A program made the position numbers and the translations under genes. Below, piece by piece: positions 40,655 to 52,536 of a stretch of DNA of 64,000 bases. The DNA lies in the NCBI GenBank assembly GCA_014529385.2, contig CM043947.1, forward strand, positions 101,871,311 through 101,935,310. The letters run 5' to 3'. Numbering within the stretch: the stretch's first letter is position 1; each line of letters starts with the position of its first letter. The stretch is from Adiantum capillus-veneris. Lineage: Eukaryota > Streptophyta > Polypodiopsida > Polypodiales > Pteridaceae. The notes under the pieces were generated by a model. It saw only the letters and a list, made by a program, of their open reading frames with translations. It ran no database searches and was not told the DNA's origin.

Positions 40655-41830
40655 ATGGGTGATCATGTTGAGCAACAGGGTATGCATTTTGACCCAGCAA
40701 CAATGCAAATGTTTCAAGAATTTGCAATGTTCATGCAACAACAACATGCCATTGAAAGAAGGGAGATTTCAGCAGCGAAGGCCATACAAGCAGTCGTCAA
40801 TAGAATGGATCAGTTCAATGGCAAAGATGTAACCAAGTACTTACGCAAGTATGTGAAGGTGATGGAGCTGCATCGCGTGTCAGAAGGTGAGATGATTCAA
40901 AGCTTTGAGCTAGTTGTTGCTCCAGAAATTAGAGAGCATGTTAGGGTAATTAAAGATGGGCATGGGAGAAATTGGGAAGAACTCAAAGTAGCTTTAAATG
41001 AGGAATATTTCATGGAGGACTTTGAGAGAGTGACCAAAAGGACATTCTTAGAATGGGTAGTCAGGCCAAAGCAAGGACTATCAATAACAGAGCTACTTAG
41101 GGAATTTGAGCGGCGCTATGCACAACTCACCAGGACAAAAAGGGCCACACTAGATGCAGAGAAGACAGATCTTTTCTTACAAGCTGCAGGTAAAGAGTTC
41201 CAAGAAAATTTGGAGCTTCTTCTTGAAGGTAAAGATGCTGATCAAGGACTAAAGATCGATTGGAATGAGGTTGAAGGTGTTGTCTCACTGCTTGCCAAAC
41301 GACAAAGAAGAAGGGACAAGATGGTAGTAAACACTACAAGTCCTTCCACCTCAACTTCTGACAAAATGATAAAGCCTACTTTTATCGCTCCTAAGTTTGA
41401 TGAGTCCATGCTAGATGAGCTTGTGAAAGGAATGCGTTACTTGAAGGTGAAGTTTGCAAAGCTTGAAGAAAAAGGCCAACCATCAGGGCCACTTCCTAGG
41501 CAAATACAACAGCCCAAAGAAGGGTTTGTTAATAGATGTATTTGGTGTGATAGTACAGACCATGTAAGAAGGGATTGTGATGATTTTAGTGATGCTTTGT
41601 CAAAAGATGTTGTCTTTTATAAGGATGGTAAAATTCACTTAAGAGAGACAGGTCTACCTTTGAGAACTAACTTTGGGAAGGGGGGAATGCAAACCTTAGT
41701 TGAAGATATGGCAACTAACCGTGCTAGCTCTTCAGTTGAGGCAGCTACTTATGGAGTAAAAATTGAGCATTTTTGTGATGAAGAGGTGATTGACCACCAT
41801 GGTCAAATTTGGCCAAATGTCATGAATTAG
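40655..41830 (+). pseudogene. Gag of F2
   Basis: ATG 40655 in a good context (accatggg). 391 open codons: a Gln-rich start, a gag core from about residue 50 to 230, then a zinc knuckle CX2CX4HX4C (C-I-W-C-D-S-T-D-H-V-R-R-D-C) at about 41540-41581. A one-base loss near 41825 shifts the frame; F3 keeps the original. The gag tail continues in the next frame to 42500. Confidence 0.85.
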
Positions 41831-43030
41831 CTAAAAAGGGAAAGCTTACAAAAGAGATTCTACATGAAGCAGGTGATTGCATACGTCTAGAAACAAGATG
41901 GAATGATCCAGTGGACTCATTGTCAGTGCATGCCTACATTACAAAATGCCAACAAAATGAGGCTATTGTAGAAGAGAAGCGCAGACGTGAGAATGCTGAT
42001 GAAGGACCATCAAAAAGAGCTTTTAGAAGTGGAGGAAGAAGCGACTCAATGCCTTCTCAAACACCCTCAACACAAGGAGCATCTCCACCTGAAGTACTCA
42101 TGGAGGAGTCTACAACAGGAAAGAAGAAAGAGCCAACGAAAGGTAAGACAAAAGGCCCAACTTATAAACTACAATCTGATATTGAGGTTGCTACAGATTT
42201 AAATAAAGTCTTGGAGGAAAGGATCTTGAATAGCAAGATTGAGTTTACTCTGGGAGAAGTTCGTGGCATTGCAAAGCGTGAATTCCATGAGGAGATCATT
42301 GACATCATCAAGAGGAAGAGGCAAACCCTTGCTGAAGTTTCTCGTCCACAGGTTGAAGGGGAAACCTCAAAGACACAAGGGATGCAACTGCAAAATAAGG
42401 AGAATGATGGAGCTGTGGTAGGATGCTACCAATCTAGTGGGAGAGTGAAGAAAGTGCATTTCTCAAATGATGATGAAGAAGTTGAAGATATTCCTAGGAG
42501 TTACTATTCACGAAGTCATTGGGCAAGGGCTACTACAGAAACTTTGGTCAAGGTAGGTGATCTTGAAGAGCCATTTGTTGCCTTGATTGACCATGTTTCA
42601 AAAATAAACATAATGTCAAAGAGTCTCTACAACAAGTGCAAATGGCCGATGGACACAGATCATGGCTGGATGGTAAAAGTGGCAAACAATTCATCCGTTG
42701 AATTGTATGCAGCATGTCCAGGTGTGAAGGTAACAACAGGTGATGTAAAGATTAACCAAAACTTCTTTGTACAGGATACATCTTCATATCATCTCATCCT
42801 TGGATAGCCCTACATTGTGGGAGTTCGAATGGAAACAAAGGTAATGGATGATGGTTCAGCATATGCTAGGATACGTAACAAAGATGGTAAACGAGCTGTC
42901 CAATTTCTCACAGTTTGTGTGAATCATGAAAGAAATCATGACAACCTCAGAGAACATCCTCTACCAAAGGTGAGCAAAGAGTTTCATGATCATAGAGAAA
43001 TGATGGGTTTTGGCCAAGTACCATTGTAAA
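41831..43030 (+). pseudogene. Gag tail and protease of F2
   Basis: Open from 41809 to TAG 42805-42807. A Lys/Glu-rich gag tail comes first. The protease loop reads ALIDHVSKINIMS, with codons Asp-His-Val at 42589-42597; F3 has Asp-His-Gly here. NFFVQDTSSYHLILG ends at the TAG, and PYIVGVRMETKV continues after it up to TAA 43027-43029. A shift of frame to RT lies near 43050-43110. The Gly-to-Val change would inactivate F2 protease. Confidence 0.82.
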
Positions 43031-44510
43031 GAGGGATTGCAGTGGTACAGAAAGAAAAAGGGTCTCGCCTGATCCAAAAATAGGTGAAGCGTTTTCAACG
43101 AGTTCCTTGGTAACAAAGAATGGATCAGTATGTTTTACAAAACTTGAAGATTTGAAGAGATGTGAGAGGCAATATGTGCATCATGTACAAATAGGCATGA
43201 AAAAGAGTGGGTTGCTAGAGCCTACTGAAAGTGTTTTGGGTTTGTGTGAACAAGTTTCTTTTGTAGATACTATGGGTGAGCTTGATACTATAATGGGGTC
43301 TAATTTGCATCTTGAAAATGAAGTTGTGGAAGTTTGCTCTATGGAAATGTATCAAGTAATAGAAGCCTTTAAAGAAAGCCAAACAGTTGGCCCAGAAGTC
43401 CATGTTGAAACTAAATACAAGAGTGTAGCAAAGAAGGTGAAACCAGTAGCTTCACCCTTACCACCCAACAACAGGGAAAAGATTGAGCAGGCTTCTTTAT
43501 AACCAAGTTTGAGGAATCCAAAAAAGATTGGGCATACCTTCACAAAGGAGTCTTTCCAAGACTTGCAGATTGGTCGCAACAAGGAGTTTCTAACACAGGA
43601 GGAGACAAAGTGCTTCAAAGAAATGCTTTCAAAGCATGGTAAGGCTTTTGCATTTGAGCCACATGAGATAGAATGTGTTGATCCTTCTATTTTAGCTCCT
43701 ATGGAAATTTTCACAATACCTCATGTGCCTTGGAATCTGCGGCTATTCCGGTTCCAAAGGCTCATTTGCCAAAGTTACTAGAGCTACTGAATGAGAAAAT
43801 CACAATGGGAATCTTGGAGCCTTCTTGTGCTCCATACTCAAACAGGTGATTCACAGTTCCGAAGAAGAATGGTTCTCTATGCTTCATCCAAGATATGCAA
43901 CCAGTGAACAAGGTGACAATTAGAAATGTAGACACAGGTCCATTTGTGGATGAGTTTGCAGAGGCATTTGCAGGGAGGGCAATCTACTCAATGGGGGATC
44001 TCTACTCAGGGTATGATCAATTTCAGCTTGCAATTGAAAGCAGAGACTTGACAACCATGAGGACACCTTTGGGTTTGGTAAGGATGTGTACCTTGCCACA
44101 GGGAGCAACCAACTCGGTTGCACATATGATGAATGGGATGAATAAGGTCTTACGTGACTTTATTCCTCAAATCACAATGCCTTTCATTGATGATTTGCCT
44201 ATCAAAGGATGTGAAGAAAGTGACAAAGATGAAGCTTTGGATCTCAAGGGATGTCGCAGGTTTGTGGTAAATCACATAAATGATTGTGATAAAATTTTGT
44301 CTAGGTTGGAAGAAGTGATTCTTACATTGTCAGGGAAAAAGTCTATGTTTGGTGTCAATGAAGTGCTTATTGTGGGGCACATGTGCGGGCCATATGGTAG
44401 GAAACCTTGTCCAACAAAGGTAGATGCCATCCAAAGAATGAAAGAAACGTGCACTAGCATCACTGAGGTTAGAAGGTTTCTGGGAGCATGTGTCTTCTAT
44501 GTTATTTAGA
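43031..44510 (+). pseudogene. Reverse transcriptase of F2
   Basis: N-terminal extension 43107-43502, TAA at 43500-43502 (private to F2). RT has a frameshift near 43730 and a TGA at about 43846-43848 in SNRWF. GDLYSGYDQFQLAIES is at about 43998-44045 and LPQGATNSVAHM at about 44092-44130. The catalytic box is F-I-D-D at 44183-44194, preceded by MP, unlike the Y/F-M/V/L-D-D of the other gypsy elements here. It ends at TAG 44507-44509, which F3 shares. Confidence 0.88.
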
Positions 44511-45620
44511 TTCCATATTATGCACAGGTAGCTGATCCTCTTTATCAGCTGCTTAGAAAGAATCAGAAATTTAAATGGACAGAAGCACATGTAAAATCCA
44601 TGAAAAATCTAAAGGAGTTGCTCCAGTCAGCAACAACTTTGAGAAAGGTAGACTATGAGTGTCAAAGGCCAGTAATTGTGACAATAGACACCAGTCCTAC
44701 AGGGATTGGATGGGCAATAGGGCAAGATGACAAGAAAGACACAAGTATGTGGTAAGATTTGGAGCAAAGGTGCTAAGTGCTCGCCAAAGAAACTATCCAC
44801 AGATAAAGAGAGAGTTATGGGGTATGGTTACAGCTTTGAAAAGTGGGAAAGAGTACCTAATTGGTGCATGTGTGGTTGTAGAAACAGATTGTCTACCACT
44901 TCTTGGGATGATTACAAGCTGCTCAACTCCATACATTGCTATGTTGCGGTGGATTTCCTACATTAAGTCCTTAAATCCTGAGTTTAAGCACATTGCACGT
45001 AAAGACAATACAGTGGCAGATATGCTATCAAGGGCAAGGTATGAAGATGAGTCACAAATGATTGACGAGGGAGATGATGTAGGCACAAAGTTCTATTCTA
45101 TCTCTCATGTCAAAGGTAACAATGTCTGCATGACTAATCTACTTGAATCATTCTTGAAAGAGCTTTATGAAGGTGATTGGCTTCTTATTGGAAGCTACTT
45201 GAGTACTCTAACAAAACAGGATGATTGGTCTGAACAAGAATTCAAGAGGATACGCAGGAAAGCATATGGGTACTTTTTGAGGGATGGTTACTTGTGGAAG
45301 CATCCTAAACAAAAGGGTGCTACACCACAAAGGGTTATATGTAAAAAAGAGACTCAAGTAAAGCTCATGCAAGAGTTTCATGAGAGTCTATGGGCTGGAC
45401 ACAGGGGTGTATAGGCAACCTTCTCCAAGTTGAAAGAAAAATACTGGTGGAAGGGTATGTATAAAGATGTATCTCAGTTTGTAGAGACATGTGTAACTTG
45501 TCAAGTGTATTCAAATGTTCGACATCGTGATGGATTGCACCCTACATATCCACTAGCCATGCACTATAAATGGGTTGTGGATCTAGTCACAATGCCTCTA
45601 GGACTCTAGCAAACGAGATA
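44511..45620 (+). pseudogene. RNase H and H2C2 module of F2
   Basis: RT thumb, then RNase H with TIDTSPTGIGWAI at about 44687-44720 (first catalytic Asp), a frameshift near 44735-44750, AKVLSARQRNYPQIKRELWG at about 44765-44822 (catalytic Glu) and VVVETDCLPLLGM (catalytic Asp). ARKDNTVADMLSRARYEDE closes it. A TAG at 45412-45414 in the H2C2 module is private to F2. The TAG at 45607-45609 is shared. Confidence 0.86.
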
Positions 45621-46558
45621 CTTGGTTCTTGCACGAGAGGACCTAACTAACCAGGTTGAAGGAAGAGCATTAAGAGCTAAAACCACAGAAGCTGTGTGCA
45701 AATTCCTTCTTGATGAGGTGATTTGCCGTTATGGTTGTGTGGGAAAAATCACTGCAGATAGAGGTGAACTGGATGCCGAAGAAGCAAGGGAGTTCTTTTC
45801 TAGATTAGGAATCAAGCTTTCTCTTACTACAGCTTACAACCCTGAAGGCAATGGAAAGAGTGAAAGAGGGCATCCTCCTATCATCAAAGATTTGGCCAAG
45901 GCTTGCGAAGGAAGAGTTGGTGAGTGGCCAAAACTGTTACCCTATGCTTTATGGGCTGATCGTACAACACATAGCTCAGTAATTGGCTACATGCCTGCGG
46001 AGCTAATGTATGGTCAAAAGCCAGTGATGCCGATTGAAGATACAATTCCCACATGGAATTTACTACCTTGGCAAGTAGGGCTTAGCAGGGAAGATCTCCT
46101 TGCACTTCGTATAAGGCAGCTAGAGAGAAGAGCTGGAGACATTGAAGCTGCAAAAGAACGACTCAAAAATGCAAGGTTGAAAAACAAGGAATACTTTGAT
46201 AAGCGACATCGACTCAGGAGCAAAAGCAATTGACAAAGGTGACTGGGTTTTGGTGTATGATAGTAGCCTTGATAACCAGCACACAGTCATGCGTAAGTTT
46301 TCAAAAAGATGGTTTGGACCGTATGTTGTAAAGCATGTGCATGAAAATGCTACTTACAGCTTGTCTGAACTAGATGGTACAGAAGTAAAGATTCCCATTG
46401 CAGGAAAAAGGATCAAAATGTTTAAGAGAAGAGGAGACAATGATCCAGAAGATGTTGATGAGGAAGAAGAGCAAACCACAGATAAAGATCAAAGTGAAGA
46501 TGAATATTTGGAATCATCCAGTGAAGAAGAAAGCAAGGAAGATGTACAAGAGGGCTGA
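45621..46558 (+). pseudogene. Integrase core and tail of F2
   Basis: Open 45622-46233, then a one-base insertion (aaaagc) shifts the frame to 46558. TADRGELD and NPEGNGKSERGH carry the second Asp and the Glu. The GPY module reads RWFGPYVV near 46308. An acidic, Ser-rich tail ends at TGA 46556-46558. Confidence 0.88.
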
Positions 46559-48001
46559 TCTTACAAAGAAATAATGTGGCACATACCGGAGGATGTGCAG
46601 GTTTAGAGGGGGTGGATGTCGTGCTGTGACACGTACATAGTGGGAACGCATGCTACAAGATCTATCTTGTAACTTTTTAGATACATAATTATCTTTCCTA
46701 TAATGTACATATGCATATTTAAGTATAATAATAAGCCTTCTATATCATCCTATTATTTTTCTCAAGGGTAACCTATCCTTACTTTACCATCAAAAAATAC
46801 TATGGGAAAAGCTCAATAGCTCCGCCTCTTTAACTTGGGGCAAAAAGCATTGATTCTTTATTTCTACTATCTCATTATAATCTCACACCCTAGCTAGATC
46901 CTATATCTACGGTAAACTCCAATATATATATATATATTCTATGTATTTTTTATACTTTTCTTATATTTCTTTTTAAATAGCTACTAGGAGGGAATCAAAT
47001 CCTAGTGGGACACTAGGTGGAATGATTTCAAAGATACACTTATTTTAATGCATTATTGCAAGCATGATTACAAAACTTTGTCAAGGAGCAATGTCATGCT
47101 TTCATATGGCATGAGGTGTCCTTTGGAATTAAATGAAAGTCTAAGCTAAGGGGACCACGGGAAGACTTTTGCTGCCAGAAATGGACCCTATTTTGATGAA
47201 TTTTTTACACAAGGTTCCAATCCGAATTGGAAAATGATTTTAAAATGAAAATCGTAGCTAATGAGCTGAAGTTTCAGCCGTATTTTTACTTTTTTATTTG
47301 GAGCCACGGTTGAGGAGATAGAATCAAAATATTGGACCCCAGTCTGCCCACATCATGTAGGGACATCTCATTTCCAACTTTTCCAATTCCTATTCGCACT
47401 GGCTCCTCTCTTCTTGTGTAAACCCTTGGGGGTTTCCTTCACCTATAAAAGGGGACCTCTTCTTCCTTGAAAAGGAACTCAAGCACTCAAGCCATTGATG
47501 AGAGGAATTCTTGAGGGAGTGAGTAGTAATGCCTAATTGTACTTAGCCATTAACATAAGCCCAAGCCTACACTTTCTCCTAGAGGGAGACTAGTCATTCT
47601 TGCAATAGTCTAACCTTGGAAGATCAACTCTAATCAAAGGTCTTGCACTTGGTGTATCAATCAAAGTGGAATTATCCACTCTTCTTCTCTCTCCATCAAT
47701 AATGGTGCCGAAGGGTTTGTCAAGTAAGATGTGTTCTACATTGATGTTTTCTTGATTTCTTGTTGTTTTCTTTTTCATCTCTAGTCCAGCATATATATAT
47801 GTATCTAATCTCGTCTCCTTAACCAAACCTATCTCTCTCATTCTTAGTAATTCATCATCTCTGCAAATTCTAGGTTCTTTTTTTACAGGTACATCTCTCC
47901 CCGCAGTATCCTTATTGCCTACGGGTAAGAATAGGGCTTGGGAGGGAAACTTCTCATCTCTTCACTTCTCTCATATCTACATTTCTCACATACTATCCTA
48001 G

Positions 48002-48220
48002 ATGAATAACCCACATGATGATCATTTCTATCGCTTTCACTCTGTACGATCTATTAGAATTAACGTATGGATTAGCCGTAAAATACACTTTCAACAACGT
48101 ATAGTGTTTCTCTTTGGCCCTGAAAGGCTTAATGAAATACTTCTATCACCGGATCCCATCATACTACCTTTCATAGACTATAACTTTTCTTTTGACGTAA
48201 GCGTAGTTATCTTGCTATGA
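48002..48220 (+). CDS. LTR small ORF a (72 aa), LTR2
   Basis: Same as 39973-40191, with an Ala-to-Asp change near the start and a Leu-to-Phe near LPxIDY. Open and full length. Confidence 0.62.
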   Translation: MNNPHDDHFYRFHSVRSIRINVWISRKIHFQQRIVFLFGPERLNEILLSPDPIILPFIDYNFSFDVSVVILL

Positions 48221-48429
48221 ACCAAGAGGATATGTGCACACAATTAATCCCAATCACTAGACAAAATATATATATTATGGTAAGCACAAAACTACAATTC
48301 CAAAGAACAATTCGTAGCCTATTTGGCCAGCCAAGATTGAATGCCATTAACTCATCTGTTAACCCTTTCATATTACCCATGATACGATATGACCATAGCC
48401 TTGATGTTTTCATTTTCGTATTGTTTTGA
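48217..48429 (+). CDS. LTR small ORF b (70 aa), LTR2
   Basis: Same as 40188-40400, protein unchanged as far as I can read. Starts in the ATGA overlap. Confidence 0.58.
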   Translation: MNQEDMCTQLIPITRQNIYIMVSTKLQFQRTIRSLFGQPRLNAINSSVNPFILPMIRYDHSLDVFIFVLF

Positions 48430-48683
48430 CATTCTCTTTTGTGTTCATTCTTTGTATGTGTGAGTGCAAGAGAGAAAGAGTAAGTCTTCTTTGACTGCAT
48501 TTCTTTTCAAACCCTAGTCTTCATGGCATCTATGGTTTAACTCCTTCATATAGTTTTTGTTGAGTTCTCTCAGAAACTCTCACAGCCATAAGCCCGGTGC
48601 TTTCCTAGCAAGATCGCAAATTTCTCGACATATTTTTGGTGAACCCGACGCGAAACTGCCAGGGTGAGATTTTGTGGATGACC

Positions 48684-50105
48684 ATGGGTGATCATGTTGA
48701 GCAACAGGGTATGCATTTTGACCCAGCAACAATGCAAATGTTTCAAGCATTTGCAATGTTCATGCAACAACAACATGCCATTGAAAGAAGGAAGGTTTCA
48801 GCAGCGAAGGCCATACAAGCAGTCGTCAATAGAATGGATCAGTTCAATGGCAAAGATGTAACCAAGTACTTATGCGAGTATGTGAAGGAGATGGAGCTAC
48901 ATCGCGTGTCAAAAAGTGAGATGATTCAAAGCTTTGAGCTAATTGTTGCTCCAGAAATTAGACAGCATGTTAGGGTAATTAAAGATGGGCATGGGAGAAA
49001 TTGGGAAGAACTCAAAGTAGCTTTAAAGGAGGAATATTTCATGGAGGACTCTGAGAGAGTGACCAAAAGGACATTCTTAGAATGGGTAGTCAGGCCAAAG
49101 CAAGGACTATCAATAACAGAGCTACTTAGGGAATTTGAGCGGCGCTATGCACAACTCACCAGGACAGAAAGGGCCACACTAGATGCAGAGAAGACAGATC
49201 TTTTCTTACAAGCTGTAGGTAAAGAGTTCCAAGAAAATTTGGAGCTTCTTCTTGAAGGTAAAGATGCTGATCAAGGACTAAAGATCGACTGGAATGAGGT
49301 TGAAGGTGTTGTCTCACTGCTTGCCAAACGACAAAGAAGAAGGGACAAGATGGTAGTAAACACTACAAGTCCTTCCACCTCAACTTCTGACAAAATGGTA
49401 AAGCCTACTTTTATCGCTCCTAAGTTTGATGAGTCCATGCTAGATGAGCTTGTGAAGGGAATGCGTTACTTGAAGGTGAAGTTTGCAAAGCTTGAAGAAA
49501 AAGGCCAACCATCAGGGCCACTTCCTAGGCAAAGACAACAGCCCAAAGAAGGGTTTGTTAATAGATGTATTTGTTGTGATAGTACAGACCATGTAAGAAG
49601 GGATTGTGATGATTTTAGTGATGCTTTGTCAAAAGATGTTGTCTTTTTTAAGGATGGTAAAATTCACTTAAGAGAGACAGGTCTACCTTTGAGAACTAAC
49701 TTTGGGAAGGGGGGAGTGCAAACCTTAGTTGAAGATATGGCAACTAACCGTGCTAGCTCTTCAGTTGAGGCAGCTACGTATGGAGTAAAAATTGAGCATT
49801 TTTGTGATGAAGAGGTGATTGACCATCATGGTCAAATTTGGCCAAATGTCATGCAATTAGCTAAAAAGGGAAAGCTTACAAAAGAGATTCTACATGAAGC
49901 AGGTGATTGCATACGTCTAGAAACAAGATGGAATGATCCAGTGGACTCATTGTCAGTGCATGCCTACATTACAAAATTCCAACAAAATGAGGCAATTGTA
50001 GAAGAAAAGCGCAGACGTGACAATGCTGATGAAGGACCATCAAAAAGAGCTTCTAGAAGTGGGGGAAGAAGAGACTCAATGCCTTCTCAAACACCCTCAA
50101 CATAA
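48684..50105 (+). CDS. Gag of F3
   Basis: ATG 48684 (an additional in-frame ATG lies at 48678). It is open for about 470 codons, the longest intact gag in the window, with the zinc knuckle C-I-C-C-D-S-T-D-H-V-R-R-D-C at about 49569-49610. It ends at TAA 50103-50105, a private C-to-T change relative to F2; the frame continues to about 50585. It would form the particle shell. Helical content and knuckle position agree with a normal gypsy gag. Confidence 0.87.
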   Translation: MGDHVEQQGMHFDPATMQMFQAFAMFMQQQHAIERRKVSAAKAIQAVVNRMDQFNGKDVTKYLCEYVKEMELHRVSKSEMIQSFELIVAPEIRQHVRVIKDGHGRNWEELKVALKEEYFMEDSERVTKRTFLEWVVRPKQGLSITELLREFERRYAQLTRTERATLDAEKTDLFLQAVGKEFQENLELLLEGKDADQGLKIDWNEVEGVVSLLAKRQRRRDKMVVNTTSPSTSTSDKMVKPTFIAPKFDESMLDELVKGMRYLKVKFAKLEEKGQPSGPLPRQRQQPKEGFVNRCICCDSTDHVRRDCDDFSDALSKDVVFFKDGKIHLRETGLPLRTNFGKGGVQTLVEDMATNRASSSVEAATYGVKIEHFCDEEVIDHHGQIWPNVMQLAKKGKLTKEILHEAGDCIRLETRWNDPVDSLSVHAYITKFQQNEAIVEEKRRRDNADEGPSKRASRSGGRRDSMPSQTPST

Positions 50106-51060
50106 GGAGCATCTCCGCCTGAAGTACTCATGGAGGGGTCTACAACAGGAAAGAAGAAAGAGCCAACGAAAGGTAAGACAAAAGGCCCAACTTATAAACT
50201 ACAATCTGATATTGAGGTTGCTACAGATTTAAATAAAGTCTTGGAGGAAAGGATCTTGAATAGCAAGATTGAGTTTACTCTAGGAGAAGTTCTTCGCATT
50301 GCAAAGCATGAATTCCATGAGGAGATCATTGACATCATCAAGAGGAAGAGGCAAACCCTTGCTGAAGTTTCTCGTCCACAGGTTGAAGGGGAAACCTCAA
50401 AGACACAAGGGATGCAACTGCAAAATAAGGAGAATGATGGAGCTGTGGTAGGATGCTACCAATCTAGTGGGAGAGTGAAGAAAGTGCATTTCTCAAATGA
50501 TGATGAAGAAGTTGAGATATTCCTAGGAGTTACTATTCACGAAGTCATTGGGCAAGGGCTACTACAGAAACTTTGGTCAAGGTAGGTGATCTTGAAGAGC
50601 CATTTGTTGCCTTGATTGACCATGGTTCAGAAATAAACATAATGTCAAAGAGTCTCTACAACAAGTGCAAATGGCCGATGGACACAGATCATGGCTGGAT
50701 GGTAAAAGTGGCAAACAATTCATCCGGTGAATTGTATGCAGCATGTCCAAGTGTGAAGGTAACAATAGGTGATGTAAAGATTGACCAAAACTTCTTTGTA
50801 CAAGATACATCTTCATATCATCTCATCCTTGGATAGCCCTACATTGTGGGAGTTCGAATGGAAACAAAGGTAATGGATGATGGTTCAGCATATGCTAGGA
50901 TACGTAACAAAGATGGTAAACGAGCTGTCCAATTTCTCACAGTTTGTGTGAACCATGAAAGAAATCATGACAACCTCAGAGAACATCCTCTACCAAAGGT
51001 GAGCAAAGAGTTTCATGATCATAGAGAAATAATGGGTTTTGGCCAAGTACCATTGTAAAG
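50106..51060 (+). pseudogene. Gag tail and protease of F3
   Basis: The tail is open 50130-50585. A one-base loss near 50514 then moves the reading to 50573-50836. The protease loop reads ALIDHGSEINIMS, with Asp-His-Gly at 50618-50626. SSYHLILG ends at TAG 50834-50836, as in F2, and the frame resumes to TAA 51056-51058. His in place of Ser/Thr in the active site is shared with F2, so it belongs to the lineage rather than to one copy. Confidence 0.82.
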
Positions 51061-51126
51061 AGGGATTGCAGTGGTACAGAAAGAAAAAGGGTCTCGCCTG
51101 ATCCAAAAATAGGTGAAGCGTTTTCA

Positions 51127-52536
51127 ATGAGCTCCTTGGTAACAAAGAATGGATCAGTATGTTTTACAAAACTTGAAGATTTGAAGAGATGTGAGAGGCA
51201 ATATGTACATCATGTACAAATAGGCATGAAAAAGAGTGGGTTCCTAGAGCCTACTGAAAATGTTTTGGATTTGTGTGAACAAGTTTCTTTTGTAGATACT
51301 ATGGGTGAGCTTGATGCTATAATGGGGTCTAATTTGCATCTTGAAAATGAAGTTGTGGAAGTTTGCTCTATGGAAATGTATCAAGTAATAAAAGCTTTTA
51401 AAGAAAGCCAAACAGTTGGCCCAGAAGTCCATGTTGAAACTAAATACAAGAGTGTAGCAAAGAAGGTGAAACCAGTAGCTTCACCCTTACCACCCAACAA
51501 CAGGAAAAAGATTGAGCAGGCTTCTTTACAACCAAGTTTGAGGAATCCGAAAAAGATTGGGCATACCTTCACAAAGGAGTCTTTCCAAGACTTGCAGATT
51601 GGTCGCAAGGAGTTTCTAACACAGGAGGAGACAAAGTGCTTCAAAGAAATGCTTTCAAAGCATGGTAAGGCTTTTGAATTTGAGCCACATGAGATAGAAT
51701 GTGTTGATCCTTCTATTGTAGCTCCTATGGTAATTTTCAAAATACCTCATGTGCCTTGGAATCTGGCGGCTATTCCGGTTCCAAAGGCTCATTTGCCAAA
51801 GTTAGTAGAGCTACTGAATGAGAAAATCACAATGGGAATCTTGGAGCCTTCATGTGCTCCATACTCAAACAGGTGGTTCACAGTTCCGAAGAAGAATGGT
51901 TCTCTATGCTTCATCCAAGATATGCAACCAGTGAACAACGTGACAATTAGAAATGTAGGTACAGGTCTAATTGTGGATGAGTTTGCAGAGGCATTTGTAG
52001 GGAGGGCAATCTACTCAATGGGGGATCTCTACTCAGGGTATGATCAATTTCAGCTTGCAATTGAAAGCAAAGACTTGACAACCATGAGGACACCTTTGGG
52101 TTTGGTAAGGATGTGTACCTTGCCACATGGAACAACCAACTCGGTTGCACATATGATGAATGGGATGAATAAGGTCTTACGTGACTTTATTCCTCAAATC
52201 ACAATGCCTTTCATTGATGATTTGCCTATCAAAGGATGTGAAGAAAGTGACAAAGATGAAGCTTTGGATCTCAAGGGATGTCGCAGGTTTGTGGTAAATC
52301 ACATAAATGATTGTGATAAAATTTTGTCTAGGTTGGAAGAAGTGATTCTTACATTGTCAGGGAAAAAGTCTATGTTTGGTGTCAATGAAGCGCTTATTGT
52401 GGGGCACATGTGCGGGCCATATGGTAGGAAACCTTGTCCAACAAAGGTAGATGCCATCCAAAGAATGAAAGAAACGTGCACTAGCATCACTGAGGTTAGA
52501 AGGTTTCTGGGAGCATGTGTCTTCTATGTTATTTAG
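51127..52536 (+). CDS. Reverse transcriptase of F3
   Basis: Open for 469 codons. The N-terminal 150 residues form a linker. RT has SNRWFTVPKKNGSLCFIQDM at about 51865-51925, GDLYSGYDQFQLAIES at about 52023-52070, LPHGTTNSVAHM at about 52120-52155 and the catalytic F-I-D-D at 52210-52221. GRKPCPTKVDAIQRMK and VRRFLGACVFYVI end at TAG 52534-52536. F3 is the least damaged pol of the array: from 51127 to 54585 it is one frame with two TAG stops only. Confidence 0.9.
   Translation: MSSLVTKNGSVCFTKLEDLKRCERQYVHHVQIGMKKSGFLEPTENVLDLCEQVSFVDTMGELDAIMGSNLHLENEVVEVCSMEMYQVIKAFKESQTVGPEVHVETKYKSVAKKVKPVASPLPPNNRKKIEQASLQPSLRNPKKIGHTFTKESFQDLQIGRKEFLTQEETKCFKEMLSKHGKAFEFEPHEIECVDPSIVAPMVIFKIPHVPWNLAAIPVPKAHLPKLVELLNEKITMGILEPSCAPYSNRWFTVPKKNGSLCFIQDMQPVNNVTIRNVGTGLIVDEFAEAFVGRAIYSMGDLYSGYDQFQLAIESKDLTTMRTPLGLVRMCTLPHGTTNSVAHMMNGMNKVLRDFIPQITMPFIDDLPIKGCEESDKDEALDLKGCRRFVVNHINDCDKILSRLEEVILTLSGKKSMFGVNEALIVGHMCGPYGRKPCPTKVDAIQRMKETCTSITEVRRFLGACVFYVI

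Larger units (their letters stand above)
46617..48630 (+). repeat. LTR2 of the F array
   Basis: 2,014 bases. It differs from LTR1 and LTR3 at many sites where those two agree. It contains ORF a at 48002-48220 and ORF b at 48217-48429, both intact, again with ATGA overlap. TATA box at 47444-47450. Confidence 0.9.
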